Positions 21,736 through 36,250 of a stretch of DNA of 64,000 nucleotides are shown in pieces (position 1 is the stretch's first letter; every line of letters starts with the position of its first letter). This DNA is from Tubulanus polymorphus (taxonomy: Eukaryota > Nemertea > Palaeonemertea > Tubulaniformes > Tubulanidae), in NCBI RefSeq assembly GCF_964204645.1, contig NC_134029.1, forward strand, positions 3,977,001 to 4,041,000. The letters run 5' to 3'. A program made the translations under genes and the position numbers. The notes under the pieces are model-generated. The model saw only the letters and a program-made list of their open reading frames with translations, was not told where the DNA came from and searched no databases.

Positions 21736-24700
21736 CAGTTATCTGCCACGCCGCTTATTTAGCTTATGAATGACAATCATCATAGACGGCGTCACTGAAT
21801 ATGTCGTTTGCGACAGTAAGCTCGGTTGGCGTCTATTAGCATCGATGATACACCGCCATACTAGGATTATACATTCTATTTCGTGCTGACGCAACTTTAC
21901 GATTTTGAGGCGCTGCCAATGTAGACTGCTTCCTACACGACGTTGGATTCTAGTAGCCGCACATATTTCCCAATTTTGAATACGATAATTACTATATCAA
22001 AATAAGATAGGGTTGATTAAGTTTTTGCGTTTGAAGTGGTGTAGAAGTTTTACGGAGATAATGTATATCTGATTCCTATCTATACCCGAATACTGATAAA
22101 ATAGATCATCATTTTTCGGTCGGCGTGGTCGTCATAACGCCCGGCGTATTGCATCAAAGTTTCGACTTCGCCGAACGAAATTAGATTATACGTTGGCAAA
22201 AAGAGAGACCATTCATCCATTAAAATTACATTCACAACATATTTGGCGCGCAATTATAGTTGATAAGATTAGTTGATTAGCTGGTTACAGGGGGACATCA
22301 ATTTTCTGGCTCGTTTCGTCGCAGTCTCCGCTTTCAAACGGGCTAATTTTCGTTCCGTGTGCCACGAGTAATCAGGCACGACTAACGAAGCCGAGTTCTT
22401 TCGCGCTCTGATGCCCTAAATACGATTACGGATGCATCAAAACGAATATACAAATGAACTTAATGAGATAAGAAATTTGTTATCTTTGTTGAGCAATGAT
22501 GAGTGAAAACGCGCGAATTACGTGTAATTATAGCTCGGTGGATGTGGACGGATGAGCGGTGTATGCCGCCCCGGTTTGGTGATGTGTTTTTTACGAGCGT
22601 CTCTGGAGGAAAACCAATTTTACACGTGTCAGTGCTCAGAAATAAGAAGACAACACTTCAAGTCGTGTGAAAATGTTAGGTACGCACAGTGAAGCGTTTA
22701 TAGTAACTTGTCCCTCAAAATAGAGGCTGGTGATTGAATCATCTTGGTGGTGCCATTTCCTCTAAATATTACCATAGAGTAACCTGAGATTTCAGTCATC
22801 AGTTATGAAATGTATTTCATATTGATATTCTGAATTTGACTTTCAGCATAAAGTCGAAACGTTCAATTGAATAAACTTTTAGCTCAAAGGAAACATTTTT
22901 GACTTTATTTTTTCATCATTAAAAAGAAGGGAAAAACGTATAAGATTGCCGGGATGTCCCTCCTTTTCTAATGAATTATCCATTCAGACGAATTTCCAAT
23001 AAACCCCCTCTTATATGTCTTTTCATGTTTAATCTGTAAGAGTTTGAGCAACTGTGTGACCGATAACTGTCATGTTTCAGCCCGACATCAACCTCTCAGA
23101 ATTAAATCGGCGCTCTCATCTGTCTACTAAAGGGATTATTCTGTTAGGACTGAGAGGCCGATTTAATTTCGATCTGAAACTAATTGATTGTCGACTCGAT
23201 AATAAGGATTTAAAGTCGAATAGATGTAACAAATCAGGCGTCCGTCATTTGGCTCCCTCTAAATTGTCGACAAAAAGCTATTTTGGTCCAATCAACGGGT
23301 GTTAACGAAAGAAGAATGCTATTTGTTGATAAAGCATAACGAAATGAAATTACCGGTATATGAAAAAGGAAAAATCGATTACGAAAATGGTTTGATCGGT
23401 GCAATCTAATGATTACCGCGAGTAAGGGATAGGTTCAGTCCAAGACATTTAGGCTTCGAAGTCGCAAGATCTACGCGTGTGTCTGAATGGAAATAGTCAA
23501 CCACACTACTCACCCTCTCTTACAGCGACACAGGTTTCTATAAGGTTTCTTTGATTGAGTTTTGTTACACGTTGCAACATCTATTTCCTTTGACAGTTAG
23601 CTAGTAAAATGCATTGGAGTCGACGGCATTCTCCCGAAAAGCGACAAATTAGATAATATGTATGTTAATACGTAGCTGACGGCTCACATTCGTTGTAACA
23701 TCTTAAATTCCCAGGAGAACAACGGCAAAAAGCGAAGTTATGGCTTATATAATGAGATAACGAGAAGATTGCTGCGCTATCAGCTATAACTGGTATTCCT
23801 GGTGAACCTGGCAGGTCGGAACTGTCATCGCCCATCAGCCAATCTTGTCTGAAGTTCTAAGAGGGCATTTAGACCCAATAAAGGCACTTTGGGTTCGCAA
23901 AAAAGTCCACTAATAGGATCGCGCTTTGGTAATATGATTTGCGGGTCGATTAATAGGAAAATGATTTAATTATATCTGGCTATGTTAAAGGCAAATTGGT
24001 CGACGTGTTTATCACCCTCTTGGAGCTAGGAAACATATTTGAAGTGTAGGTATATTTCTGGCAAACAAAGAATGTACACTGAAATTCTTGTTCATAAAGT
24101 ATTCATTTATGACTCAATATGTCAGAGATGTTCAACGACACTAAATCTAAGTTGGTTTAGATTCAAAATTATATTTCGTCGAATATTTCTGCACACATTT
24201 TGCTGGAAATATTTCGTATATATACATCATGATCTTTGACTGTATCTTATCATTCTGTGCGTATTACGTCGCGTGACTGAAATCATGCATCGCCATTGGG
24301 CGAAATGAACGCGGGCGAAAACAACTTGATCAGCGTGTAGCAGATTGAGCTAACAAATTCAATTTGCCGTTATGTACATCAGCCGTATTTCGGGCATCAA
24401 TTTCGTTGTTGCCGAGACGTGAATCAAGTTGACAAATACGTCAGGCAGAAAATTATAACCGATAATAGGCTAAAACAGCGCGTAATGCATCGTAAAGAAA
24501 CAGAAGGAAAATGCGTGGAACGTTAAAACTATGATATAGAAAATATCATACTCACGAAGAGAAACTAAAGTCAAAACATGTTTTCTTTAGTTAATGGTTT
24601 ATTTCCGAAGTTTTGACTTAATCCTAATGTTATAATGTAGGATTTTTGATTTTGTGCGTAATCGTTATAACGCGGGCACAGCGTTTTATCAATTAAAACA

Positions 24701-27700
24701 AAAACGGCACTTGCAAAGCATGATTTATGGACGTCCTTTAGAGGTTACCTTAATCAGACAGAGCGAGTTGAATGTTTCAGGTTTACACGGTGAAAAAATA
24801 AACTCTTTATTGTACTGACTCGCCCTTTACGGGTCGAGATGGATAGAGTGAAATTTACAAACCGTGAACGTGACGTGAATTTTGCATTTGTAAAATGGAC
24901 ATTCTTTTCGGATCGAGGGCGCAGGGAATGATAGGGACATCAACGCATAAGAAGATATATCATACACATGTCGCATTTTACAAGGACGGGGTCAAACCTG
25001 TCGAGCTATTTACCTCGATTACTTTTAATGAAATCGATTGTACTTAAATCCGTATTTCTTTGAATGGATATAATTCAAAAACATGTTTTCTATACAATAC
25101 GAGATCGCTCTCATTGCCAGCAGACGAACGAATAATGGAGAAAACAAATTAAATCACTGGAATACACTACTTGTATTAGCAAGAAGAACATTCAACACGA
25201 ATTTTTATAATAAGTTCCTATTTCTTCGCCCGATGCGTACATTATCCATTCAATGTAGATTGACGTGTATTGCCGAAAAGGGATTATATTCGTAAACCGC
25301 TTACGAAGAAACCAAACGATTATTCAATTAAACGCCCAGTTAGAGATCTTTGCGGGTCCGTCGAAATTTGTAAAATCTCATTATGGGCTCGTTAAATATT
25401 CCTAGAGGCCCTGTTTGTGAAGGGCTCCACAGCTGGTTGCGTTTTCTGCCCGGTTAACATCTCGAGTGGCGGATTAGGAATCGCGCGCAGAATACATCGT
25501 AAACAATAACGATCGGCAAGAGAGAAAAAAGACTCATTAACCGTGGATAATGATGGTTCGATGAACCCGACCAAATTGTCGTATTCGAGATGAAAAGAAA
25601 TCACAAATAATAAATCATAATACGAAACTATAGCTCATAAAAGTGTACATAATAGAATAATTTGATAACTGTGATAACTGTGTTGTCACGTATAGAGTTA
25701 TGAGCTACCACATTCTAGATACTGATATAGAGGAATCACATTTTGTTCTCCTTAAAAATGCGTATTGGGGTATATGTATTACGAATCCGCGAATCACTGC
25801 TTGAATACACTTTTTCTTGTAAAGGATGAATTTACATGTTTGGTGTAGAAATGTTTACTTTTGGTCACCATTCTGTCGCCTTTTTCGAAGAGAACTATCC
25901 CCACGACGTAATTTCTTTGAGTGGAAAGCTCGGCTGAGGCAACATTGAATGATAGTCGTGGTCCCTTAGCAAAGTCCGTTAATTTGTACCTGACCTTTGT
26001 CTGGCACTGACAATTCGGAAATCTAATTGAAATGTCTTGAGTGCTTCAACGGAGGCCGAGAAACGCATTTTCTCTCACGTCATCTCCTTCTCGATTGGCC
26101 TGGTTTCCAGTCGGTCGTGCGAACGATTCTCTCATCTCCTGGTACAGATGGTGAGGAATAAAAGCTATAAAGACTTTACACAATAACCAGTAACGAGAGT
26201 GGATTGCTTTCGAACCGTACTCGAAATACTGAGCCGATTACGGTAAGCCGTGTTCGACAAAGTCACCATTTATCGACCGTGAGTTTCTCCCTCTTGGTGG
26301 AGATTAACTGATGAATGTGGCAATTTGTCTTTGATTGAGCCTAAATGGCGAATCCGATCAGGAATGATTTAGGAAATTATCGGCCATGATAGTCGGTCAT
26401 TGTCAGACAATTATATTCCCATACACTCATCTGTAACTGGTGCGGCGCAGTAGAAATTAATGAAGACGCTCGATTCCCATTGAATCGACGCAAAACAAAT
26501 GGAAATTCAGAGTCAAATCAACGACGTTTCATGGCTAATTAAGCCAATTGTAGGCCTCGAGAGGATGCGATTTTGTGCAGCCGGAATTCAATTAAACAGT
26601 CTTCGATACTGCGTCTGTTAGAGTTACAATAAAAATCAGTAGCGATTGGCCAATTAATTTGGTGAACTGGTTGACGTGTGCGCGGATATACATATACAAT
26701 TTGACAATACTTCATCCGTTTCGCATAGCGTGATCGTAAATGATTTCTGGCCATGGATGGGAATATTTAGTGTCACGGAAGTCAAAGTTGGAACGTGGAC
26801 TGGTATTTCGTTATGTAGTTTACTGTAATTCCGTTCTTTTGTGAATTTTCGGTCATCGTCAAAATACTTACCGTGCAGATCATCATTTGTCTATATAGTA
26901 AAGTAATTTATAAATCAGAAGCTGTTTTAAGTTGACTATTTCAAGGATGGGTGATATAATAACATAACATCGCTATTGACTGGGCCTATTATTATAGACA
27001 AGCCCTGGAGTAATACCTCAGGCCTTCGGGGCAGGACACTTTAAAAACAAGTTTACCGTAGTTGATCGCTCCACACGGATAGCTAATGACTTCCGTTATC
27101 TATCAAACCTCGTAAAATTATCAAATAATGACGTAATAATGACACTTTATGCATCTAATTCTCATGTATAAATGGTTCTAATGTGCCATCTTTGGTGTGG
27201 TGCCCGAGGACAGACTTCGGGCTTTTTCTTGCCAAAAGCCATTCGGTGATGTAGATATTAGCTTACTTAATTTTGTATGATGAGATTTGTCACCCTTTTT
27301 ATGTGTATATTTAGACATAGCCCTTTTCACAGCGATACCAGAATTTTTCTTTTACAGAGCTGTTAAGTTCAGAAAATAAAATGCACAAATGCTTATATAT
27401 AATTACATCAATTCGTCTTTATTCGTCAATGGTTTTTCTTTCATAACGGAAATACTCTTTGAATGAATATAAAGCTTTTTTCGTAATTTCGTATATAATA
27501 CATACATGATATTATCGTAATCTAACATAAATTACTACATAATGTTATATATTTATGGTGACGCAGTGAACGATGATGTGACTGACTATGAGATGATGAT
27601 TTTTACTGCTTCATATAGATGAAATGGGAAATGTAAGAGATGGGCTTTCTCTCAATCTTATTAAGATCTATCCTTGTTCTATCGATTATGTTTGAATTTG

Positions 27701-28288
27701 GCACCACTCAGGGTGATGCTCCAAACAAAGAACATTTGTAACACCGTAAATGCCTCTTTAAACAAACATGTTTGAGGAAAAATTCAGGAAAATTTGTAAA
27801 AATTCGATGATACTTTTTACGTGTCATACGAGAATCCTATTTCACATATTTTCAATATTTCAGTGAACAGAAGACTAGTAGAAACTGTGCATTATTGCAC
27901 TAACGATATAAATGTGTGGAATACAAATATGTGAAATCATGTCATATTTCACAATAGAAACATGTAGCTGAAATCCGTTATTTTCCACCTAGGACCTTGG
28001 GAGCTAGTCAACGATAAATTGCTCGAAGATTCCAGTTTGAAAAACTGTGGAATACCTTATACATATACGCATCATTCAAAAGCACCTTTCTTAGCAACCG
28101 AAGTCCCTTGCCTTCCCAACTTAGAAATAATCATTCAAGTGCCACTTGAGCTCTTTAGCTGGTTGAGGTTTCACATTGAAGGTTTTTGATGGTTTTCACG
28201 CAGTTTGGTTCACGCTCCATTTCACGATACTCTTTTCGAAACGTCTTATAGCACATTGTCCCGTTTTTACAGAATACTGTTGAATTAG
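21736..28288. other. Intergenic: between tRNA-Gly and the 3' end of rx
   Basis: About 6.5 kb without a recognisable exon. The right end should be the rx 3' UTR; a minus-strand AATAAA (plus TTTATT at 27418-27423) is a candidate polyadenylation signal. A short hairpin followed by GAAACGTT at 22838-22863 resembles retroelement-associated hammerhead-like motifs. Open frames here (for example 23072-23305, 26539-26754) show no family resemblance. Confidence 0.4.
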
Positions 28289-31200
28289 TTACGATAAAGT
28301 CTGTCCGGGGAAGAATCGTTGGAAATGATCTATATGCTCTTTCGCTTTGATTCGTAAAGCCGCTATACTCGTGTTACGGGGATCGTGTTCATCGAATTTG
28401 ATCGAATTCGGCGACGGGAGTGATCCGAGTCCGCCTGCCGCGATGTAGGGGGGATATGTACCGGGTGAGAAGAATGCTGGAATTGACGGATGGGCTGCAG
28501 TGCTTATGATCGGTGACGTCATCCACGGGTCTAACGGTAAGGCCCCGGTTAAACCGTTACTAGTCGCACAACGAGGTGACAACACACCCATCGGAAAGTT
28601 CTCGTTTATTTTCAACGAACTGCATTCCATTTTCTCCTGTCGGCGCCATTTTGCCCGACGATTTTGAAACCAAACCTACAAGATAAAAAGAATTTGACGC
28701 TTGAAAAATCTTTTCAAAGAAGATTCTTAAACTCCATTTCAAAAACCTGAAGATGAAGTCATGTATTACATCAATATTGGGATCCGATGTTTGAAGTATC
28801 TTTATTTGTGGATTCAACAATAAGTGGATAATGATGATGAGTTGAGTTTTAAGACGATCATCGCTCGGGGGAATTTCATTAAATGATCACGCTTTGGTGC
28901 ACAATTCAACCGAATAAGTTCCATCCCTTCACGAGTCGTTGTACTGCCAGGTGTCATAGTCGTGACCTTTATACGCAGAAGACATGGCGTTCAATAAAGC
29001 CGACAATTACCGACAAATGATCTCCGAAATTATCTCCGTTAACCCGTCAATTCAGGCCCGTTAATGGGCGCCCGTCTTTTCATTACGAATAAAAGCATCG
29101 ACTACAAAACTGTAGAGTGTACCCGGAATCAATTTTGACTCTCGGGATAATTAGGCGAGGCGGCAACAAATGGATGAAAGATTAAAGACAATTTGGCGCT
29201 AACCAAAATGATTGCAGCTTCACAGAACGCGGATAAGATCAGTAAATTGTAACCGGGTTTCAATGGCGACAATTTTAAATCATGTTCGTTGTACTTTTAC
29301 GGCCAGTGTTGAAGAGATGCATCTGTTCTCTAACAAAGAACGCAGCGTGTGGGTTCGTGAATGGGTTCTTTTCTGTTGGAAAATTAAAATTAACTTAAAT
29401 TCAGACGACACGCTGAAAACCACGGTTCCAAGCCTAATAATAATAATGATAACAGATTCTCGTACTACTCTCGTGGAGTTCTAATATTCCTGTGCAATTC
29501 TCAAACTCCAGTGGAGGGTGATTAGCCCGAAATTAGAATCTTGATTCGTCTTACCTGTACTCTCACTTCTGGCAACTGAACTTTGTTCGCTAGCTCTTCT
29601 CGACTGTACACGTCTGGATAGTGAGATTTCTCAAAAGCTCGTTCCAACTCGTGTAGTTGATACGTGGTAAATGTTGTCCGATTTCGGCGATGTTTTTTCT
29701 TCTGTTGTTGATCGGTTGTGTTCGAGTTATTCGTTAATGAGCAATCGGAATGGTCGCTTTCGCGATCTTTCTCATCTGTAATGAAAGAATAGATAAAAAA
29801 TCAGTGATTAGATTTATAGATTTGGGCAAAGTACAACATGGTCTTATCATACATGGGATATTATTGGAAGAGCACATTAGCTTAAATGCGGTCTCTGAAA
29901 CACATGTTTGAGTCCATGGTTTAAGGTACGAGGACTTTCTAAACAAAAACTGCGAAATTGACCAGTACAGTTCCGACCTCCGTGACTTTCGTGGTGAAAT
30001 AGAGAATTGAGAAATCGACATAGATCCGATTTTACTCGTTTCATTCGGGATTCATCGGTCATAAGTCAGCGCAAATAAAACGAATCCCCTTACGGTATTA
30101 CCGTAGCGCATTTCAGGCACAATAAAGCATTTATGGTAATCTTCTTCGGTAAATTACTTTACCGCGCACTGAGTCCATTACGTTATTACGGTCCTCCTCG
30201 CTCCTAAACTGCAACCGTCATCCGTCTTAGATTTGAACAGGTCGCTAGTATGACAGTATGCGCTGCAGCGTTTAAGCGGCTTTGCTTCTGTCGTTACCAG
30301 TTAATGAGGTGTCGAGGTGTTTAATGCGGCAACCTTGATGATTTGTGAATCATATTTGTTGGGTTTTCTGATCGTGAACGCTAATATCTCGTGTCATGAC
30401 CCCCCGGGGATCTACGAAGACGTTCTGTCAAACTGACAAATGTGTTTTACTTATTAATTCGCGATTTCATTTTATCAACATCTAATGCGGGGATGATTTA
30501 ATCAAACCAAATGGACGCGAGCTCCCGCGGGATTTGCCTTTTTAGATCCGGAATTTAGTTGATGGGTTTTTGTTGTTTCGCAGAATCAGAGAAGAGACAA
30601 GTCGTTCTCTGAAGACTCATCGAGTGGGATGACCTTAAGTGGCTTAAAAGTGAGAAGTCCTCTATGTGTCCTCATCCTCGTGAGGTTGAAAAAAGAGTCC
30701 ATCTCTCGTCGGAAAATTTCTTTCGAGTACCTCATGTGATCTCATTGACAAACTCTTTATGATGTGTTTATTGATCGATTCGACAATAAAAATACATTCT
30801 TAAAAACCAAAATAAATTAGATAGTTTATTAATGACGCTGTCCGTGGTGTGTATGAACAAGACTCTTTCAAGAAAAACTGTTGGAGGTGGCCATGCATTG
30901 CACATTCGTCCTTTTATTGCTCGTCAAACAAAGCGTGGCCCATCGTATATCAAACGACTATATGAAATTCAAATGCAAAAACTAACGACATGTTTTGCCG
31001 AAAGAAAGAGCAGTGTTTGAAACGAGGTGCCCTCCTGCAAAGTACGATTGCGATTTTCAGAGCCTTATTCGCCATTTTCACAAAAAACATTTGTATTGAT
31101 ATGTGCTTGTATTGTGGTGAAGCGAGCGGCAGTTGGATACACGCTGGGTACTTCGTTGTCATCGCTGAGGACCCGTTTCATTTTTTAGGCCGCGGAAAAA

Positions 31201-34200
31201 CAAGTACCCCGCGGTCCATTAAGGATCTCCTGTGAAATATCGCTGTCGGATTTCTACGCTATGACCTATCAACCTGAATAATCGGCGGACGCGCTTTTTG
31301 TGGAAAACTCATAATACAAAATGCTATTCTTCGCCGTGCAAATTAAAAAGCAACCTAGTGGTGTTGTTAAATTGAGCGCGATTCCACGACTGAATAGAGA
31401 GATGCGAGCGGATTTTCGGGGGTAGTCTAACTACCCCGGAGGCGAGGGACGGGTGTGGTGATTGTCATTGAATTGGTTCCTTTTTACGAGCGCTGTTTTC
31501 AGGTTTTGTGTTAAGTGTCAGAAATAAATTAATTTGTGGCAACAGGCGGGGGGCAAATCGCTTAAGTTTAATTGTAGGGAGGTGATTCGTAAATGGCCCA
31601 GTAGCTAATTACCGAAGCAGAAAAGCTAGGCTAGCTAGCTGCTGCTTTCACTGGCGGTTCCTGGAGCAGGGCTCTCAGATTCAGTCGTCGGGGCCTCTTC
31701 AGTCTCCGTTCTATTGCGAACAGTGAAAGAGGTTCACTGCGTAGCCATCTGTTGGGGCAATGGGGCAGGCGGGTGAGATAATCAGGTCCACTCGAAACAA
31801 AACAGTCTCATCAGCGGTATCAAAAGACTCGATTATATCTGATGTACTTCAATCAACGAGGTGAGAGCCAGCGAGTATCGCTGCCCGCTGAGGCTTAATT
31901 GGTTTTTCCAAACAATTCTATCTGAAGTGGAAAATAAAGCGAATTAAAGAACATTGTCTCAATTGCAAATTTAGCTTACTGCTGACCAGACCATGCGATA
32001 GAAAACTCGAGGACGGTTGTCTTGATGAAAAAAGATTATCTGCCTGTCGATGCGAAAATAGAAAGCTGTCTTCTATTTTGCGAAAACGAAGGTATTGATA
32101 TTGAAGCATAAAACGCAATGACATGCAGATTTCTGCACGGCTAAGAACATCTCGTCCGTTAGTTCGTGTTTTTCGAGTTGGTCTTCGAATAGGAAAATGA
32201 GAAATAATTCATACATAATAGAACTTTTCTGCGGACAGAATGATAGCGAAATCAAAAGATAAAGATGAATCGAATCTTTCTATGAAATATATCTGCATGT
32301 TGAGGATATCTGCTTTTCCGCAAATCTGCACGTGGGATCATTTTGTCGAATTGTGTTTATTTGGTCGCGAAAATGAAATTAGAATCAGTTCAATACGTTC
32401 TCATAATTGGCCTCGACATTGAAAACAACAACAATACCGGAAGTTCACCAGGGCGCTGCGCCATTGGTCAATCTCTGCAGGTAGCCAATCACAGAACATA
32501 ATTCCTGCGGTCATGTGATCCCATGTTGAGAAGTTAACAGTGTCGAACAGTTCGGGTTGTAATTAAATTTCGTATATTGATCAAATTTTAATTGGAGAGG
32601 CGTGTCGAGGCAAATAATACGCGTATTTCGCTGGAAAAAGAACGCTTTGCGCCCTATAGAGCGGCAAATCTACGAGAATCAATTGCCACAAATGAGATTA
32701 TTGGTAATAATGCACCGGATCAACTCGCGCAAACAGAGCGGGATCGCGGGAACTGACCAGATTTCTGTTTGCTTTCTTTCGTCAGTTATTGTCCGAATTT
32801 CCCATTGTAAGTTTCCCATCGCCATCACCTGCTTCTGCTACAGCCTTCGGGAAAAATATCTTTTATCTATTCTTTTTATTAGTCAAATGATTTGTGCACA
32901 CTTTCAATATATCATCTTAGTGGCAGAACACTTCCGAATATATGTATATCTACTGCACTTAAAAGCTTTAATCGCTTTGTGGAATTGATTTTATCAAATG
33001 CGAAAATCATTTGATTGAATGTCGCTATATCATTCGCGATGCACGCGTTTAAAATAAACCTTTCAAGCACTTAAACTGTCGTTTAAACGTTAAGTTATTG
33101 TTTGTTAACTTGGGGCGTTAAAGACACACGTTTTTACCTGTGCAGAGTGGTGCCGATTTATATTCGACATGAAATATCATAGACGTTTTGTCTCCAGAGA
33201 CGTAAATAAGAAACTGTTTGACAGGCGTTATGCATGTCGTACCCCGGAGGCAGGTGGCCAACGGGTTTTTGCTCTGAGCAAACAACACCAAAAATGCATA
33301 AATACATTCATCTCTTTATAATATGCACCTAATTTTTGGATTGATACTTTCGAAACTTGAAACACCCTCACCATACATACCGCGCCAGGAAATTCGCGAA
33401 GAGTATTTTCATGTTATGTCTTTCAATTCAAAGTTTGTTTAGTCAGTTTTTGAAATGTTGATAAGACAGCGGGATAGGTACTCTTCAATGTAGATATATG
33501 GACTTTCAGCCGCTAATGGGAGTTTCCGTTGAAAATTGCGATGACTTAAAACGTTAAATGGTGAATTTAATTTTCAAAAGGTGCTAAATCGATATTGCAT
33601 TAAGGGGTGTTTTAAGATTAAATGAATTGTAAAAGTTTTGGTTCAGTTGTCCGCTCTGAAAGGTAATTGATTTGAATGCGCGCTAAAAAGCGTATTGATA
33701 TTACGTCCGTGTGTATGTATAATGGGCCATGAAAGCAAACGATTCGATTTTTGAAACTCGACGAAGACAAAGATTAAAAACCTTTTTCCATTTGTTCCAG
33801 AAGATCAGAACACAACGTATACGAATGGTGAAAAACCACGCCTCGTCGAGATGACACAAGATAAACTGATCCATAAACATTTTCAAGGGGTATTTTTAGG
33901 TTGATTGTCGTGAAGTGAATTCAGATTTTTTTTCGTTTCTCAAAGCGAACGAATAAGAGCTGAATCTATATAAAATACGATCGTTCTCACTTTTTCAATA
34001 TATCATGCATTGGCGATATAGAGCATAGTTTAGAGACCCTAAGAGGGTCTATAGGAGAAACTCTCAATCAGATAATCACAGACAACCCATCCGTTCCAAA
34101 TCCATACTCCTCGCAAACAGTTCGCAAAATCGAAATAAAAATCAGGATGCCTTTTTCATAGAAATATTCTAAAAGTAGAATGTTTGAATATACGTATGAC

Positions 34201-36047
34201 TTTTTGAATTTGCATGCTTTGTTCCGCCGGTTTTTTTTGACTGATGGTAAATTGTGTAAGATCATTTTCCAGTTTGTATACATGTGATGAATAAAATAAA
34301 TCTATTGTGTACTATACTAATAAAACTTGATGAAATGCCACCTCCCTGAAATACGTACTAGATTAAATCAATGATTATGAACATCGTTTGTTATCTGCAA
34401 CTAAGGGATGATCACTTTAAGTTAGAAATAGTTCTTCGTATGAAAGATTCGTAGAATATACAGAGACTTTTTTAACCGGTCTTCCGCAAGGTTCATTCAT
34501 GAACTCTAGAACGGTTCGGAGTCTAAGATTCATTCTCTAGTCCAACTTCCCCCAAGTTACTTTAGTACATGTAGCTATTCCCACTATAGTCAGCGAAAGA
34601 CAGTGTTTAATAAATGAATTAGTTAATTGTAACGAACAATAAGTAATGTATACGACATTAATTGGACGCTTGTGAGAATCTACAGTTTCTAATGATTAGC
34701 CTTGGTCGTTTTAATTCGCATGAACGACTATAAACAGTCAGTGCGAGCTCTTAAATCGAAAACGATTGGTTAAATAATTAATAACCGTACGTCCTAATTG
34801 ATTATCGGAGCAATAACGACACAACATATATTGACAATTCCGAAACATCAAATCGAGATGGTAAAATATGTCGAATACGATGCATATATACTGGATATAC
34901 CCATGCCAGTCTCTTTTGAACTTTGAATCCAAGAAATTCGTGTTATTCAAAATTGAATGACTCGAGTGCCAAAATCAATTCTCATTCTGCTACCGTTACA
35001 AATCTCATCTCTGCAAATGCTATTCTGCTTATAACTATCATTTATACATAGCTTCCTTTTATTTCATCATAGAGTTGGTTTATTCTGCATTTTTTCCAAT
35101 TTTGATATTCGTGATAGCTAATTTCTGCTGCCCAGTCGTGAAACATACATCGTCTGTGTGCCACGTGTGTCGTCTTGTGTCTAGTAGATTAAAATCTAAT
35201 TCATTGTGTCGAATTGCTTGGTGGTTTTACAGATCAAATTATGATATCAGGCGATTAAATATCAATAAATTTCCGTTATTTCTGTTGCAGTAGATCAGGT
35301 TTCGGAAAGGAATTAAAGAGAATGTAAGCTGTGAATTCATTCTGTCAAATGAGTTCTGTGTCTGGGGCGTGGATGCGGGTGAAATCACAAAGGTTGACAA
35401 CCAATTTTCAGGTCCTCAGGATTTTTAGCCGTAACACCGATTAATTTGTTTCGACGATGCAATGGTCTGATAACCAGGACCACTGTTAAACAGGGCGACC
35501 GAGGACTGGATAGTTTTTTCTTTAGAGCAGAAACCATGTCTACCCGTGAATCGTAGTCATGGTTATGCTTCTGTTTTCATCAATGGAATTTGAGCCTCTT
35601 CAGTAAAAGTATTTCTAACAAACTAAAACCCATTGAATGCGAGAATGACAAGAAGGTTTTCGGGGTATTTTGTTTTCAAAGAAATTAGGGTTCAAAACAT
35701 GAACAAACGTTGTTTGGACAGCGATACTTACATATATTTGGGTCTCCTGCACTGGGGCTACCACTCCTGTATCTTGTCTTCGGTGACGCCTGCATTTGTT
35801 TCCATTTCTGCTCGGAGATTTCTTCTTCTAGACGCATTGGTTCCTGGCGTTGAACAACTGGCGATATTCCGGGGTTCGAGCCTAATCTGTCTTTGAGTCC
35901 GAGTATAACATCGATCGAATGCGAGGGACTAGTTTTACCCCCTCCACCGCCGGAAGTGTTCGTTTCCTGAAAGCTCGGTCCAGATTTTGTCGGTTCATTA
36001 TTGTAGTTACACCTCGTATCAGAGCTATTTCCCGAGTCGCAATGCAT
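28289..36047 (-). CDS. rx: Retinal homeobox transcription factor Rx/Rax
   Basis: Paired-like homeodomain regulator of eye-field and anterior brain development. Exons 35732-36047, 29555-29775 and 28289-28675 (924 nt, 307 aa) join in phases 1 and 0. The ATG is at 36047-36045; the in-frame codon two positions earlier is GTG. Exon 1 has the octapeptide HSIDVILG (residues 43-50). The homeodomain (134-193) begins [20 protein letters not shown], carries Q50 (Q183) and is split by intron 2 between homeodomain positions 46 and 47, the ancient paired-like position. Flanks KKK before it and RRQEK after it, with [10 protein letters not shown] and PEVRVQ inside, are diagnostic of Rx. The OAR motif [17 protein letters not shown] ends near residue 295. 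Introns are 5956 and 879 nt. The gene is head to head with hbn. Acidic/poly-Gly exon 1 is otherwise low complexity. Confidence 0.95.
29776..35731 (-). other. Large intron 1 of rx
   Basis: 5956-nt intron between the octapeptide exon and the homeodomain exon. No coding sequence is recognised. A promoter-like cluster of ETS and opposed CCAAT motifs sits at 32437-32489 (separate entry). Large introns of developmental homeobox genes often hold enhancers, but none can be demonstrated here. Confidence 0.7.
32437..32489. promoter_or_regulatory. Promoter-like ETS + two opposed CCAAT motifs within the rx intron
   Basis: CCGGAAGT (32437-32444) is a consensus ETS site; ATTGG (32463-32467) and CCAAT (32485-32489) are two NF-Y boxes in opposite orientation 22 nt apart; TCATGTGAT follows at 32511-32519. 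The arrangement is typical of TATA-less promoters, so an alternative rx promoter or an intronic transcript start is possible. It could also be an enhancer or chance. Confidence 0.35.
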
Positions 36048-36250
36048 TGTCACTTACACTGAAAATCCGTACAAAATCCACTATTTCTACCTGTTATACG
36101 TTCTACGCGTGAAGTTCAGCAAAGATCACCACCAAATTTCCGTCGCAGTATTCACTGATAAATCGGCAAAAATTAATCTGAAGTAGCTGCAAACCTCTTG
36201 AAAATCACTTGAAGTAGTTTCCCATACGTCAGTGGCGATAGTTAACATGG

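Noticed and set aside
36048-36053. Two extra residues at the rx N-terminus
   Set aside because: The upstream codon is GTG, so the ATG at 36047 is taken as start.
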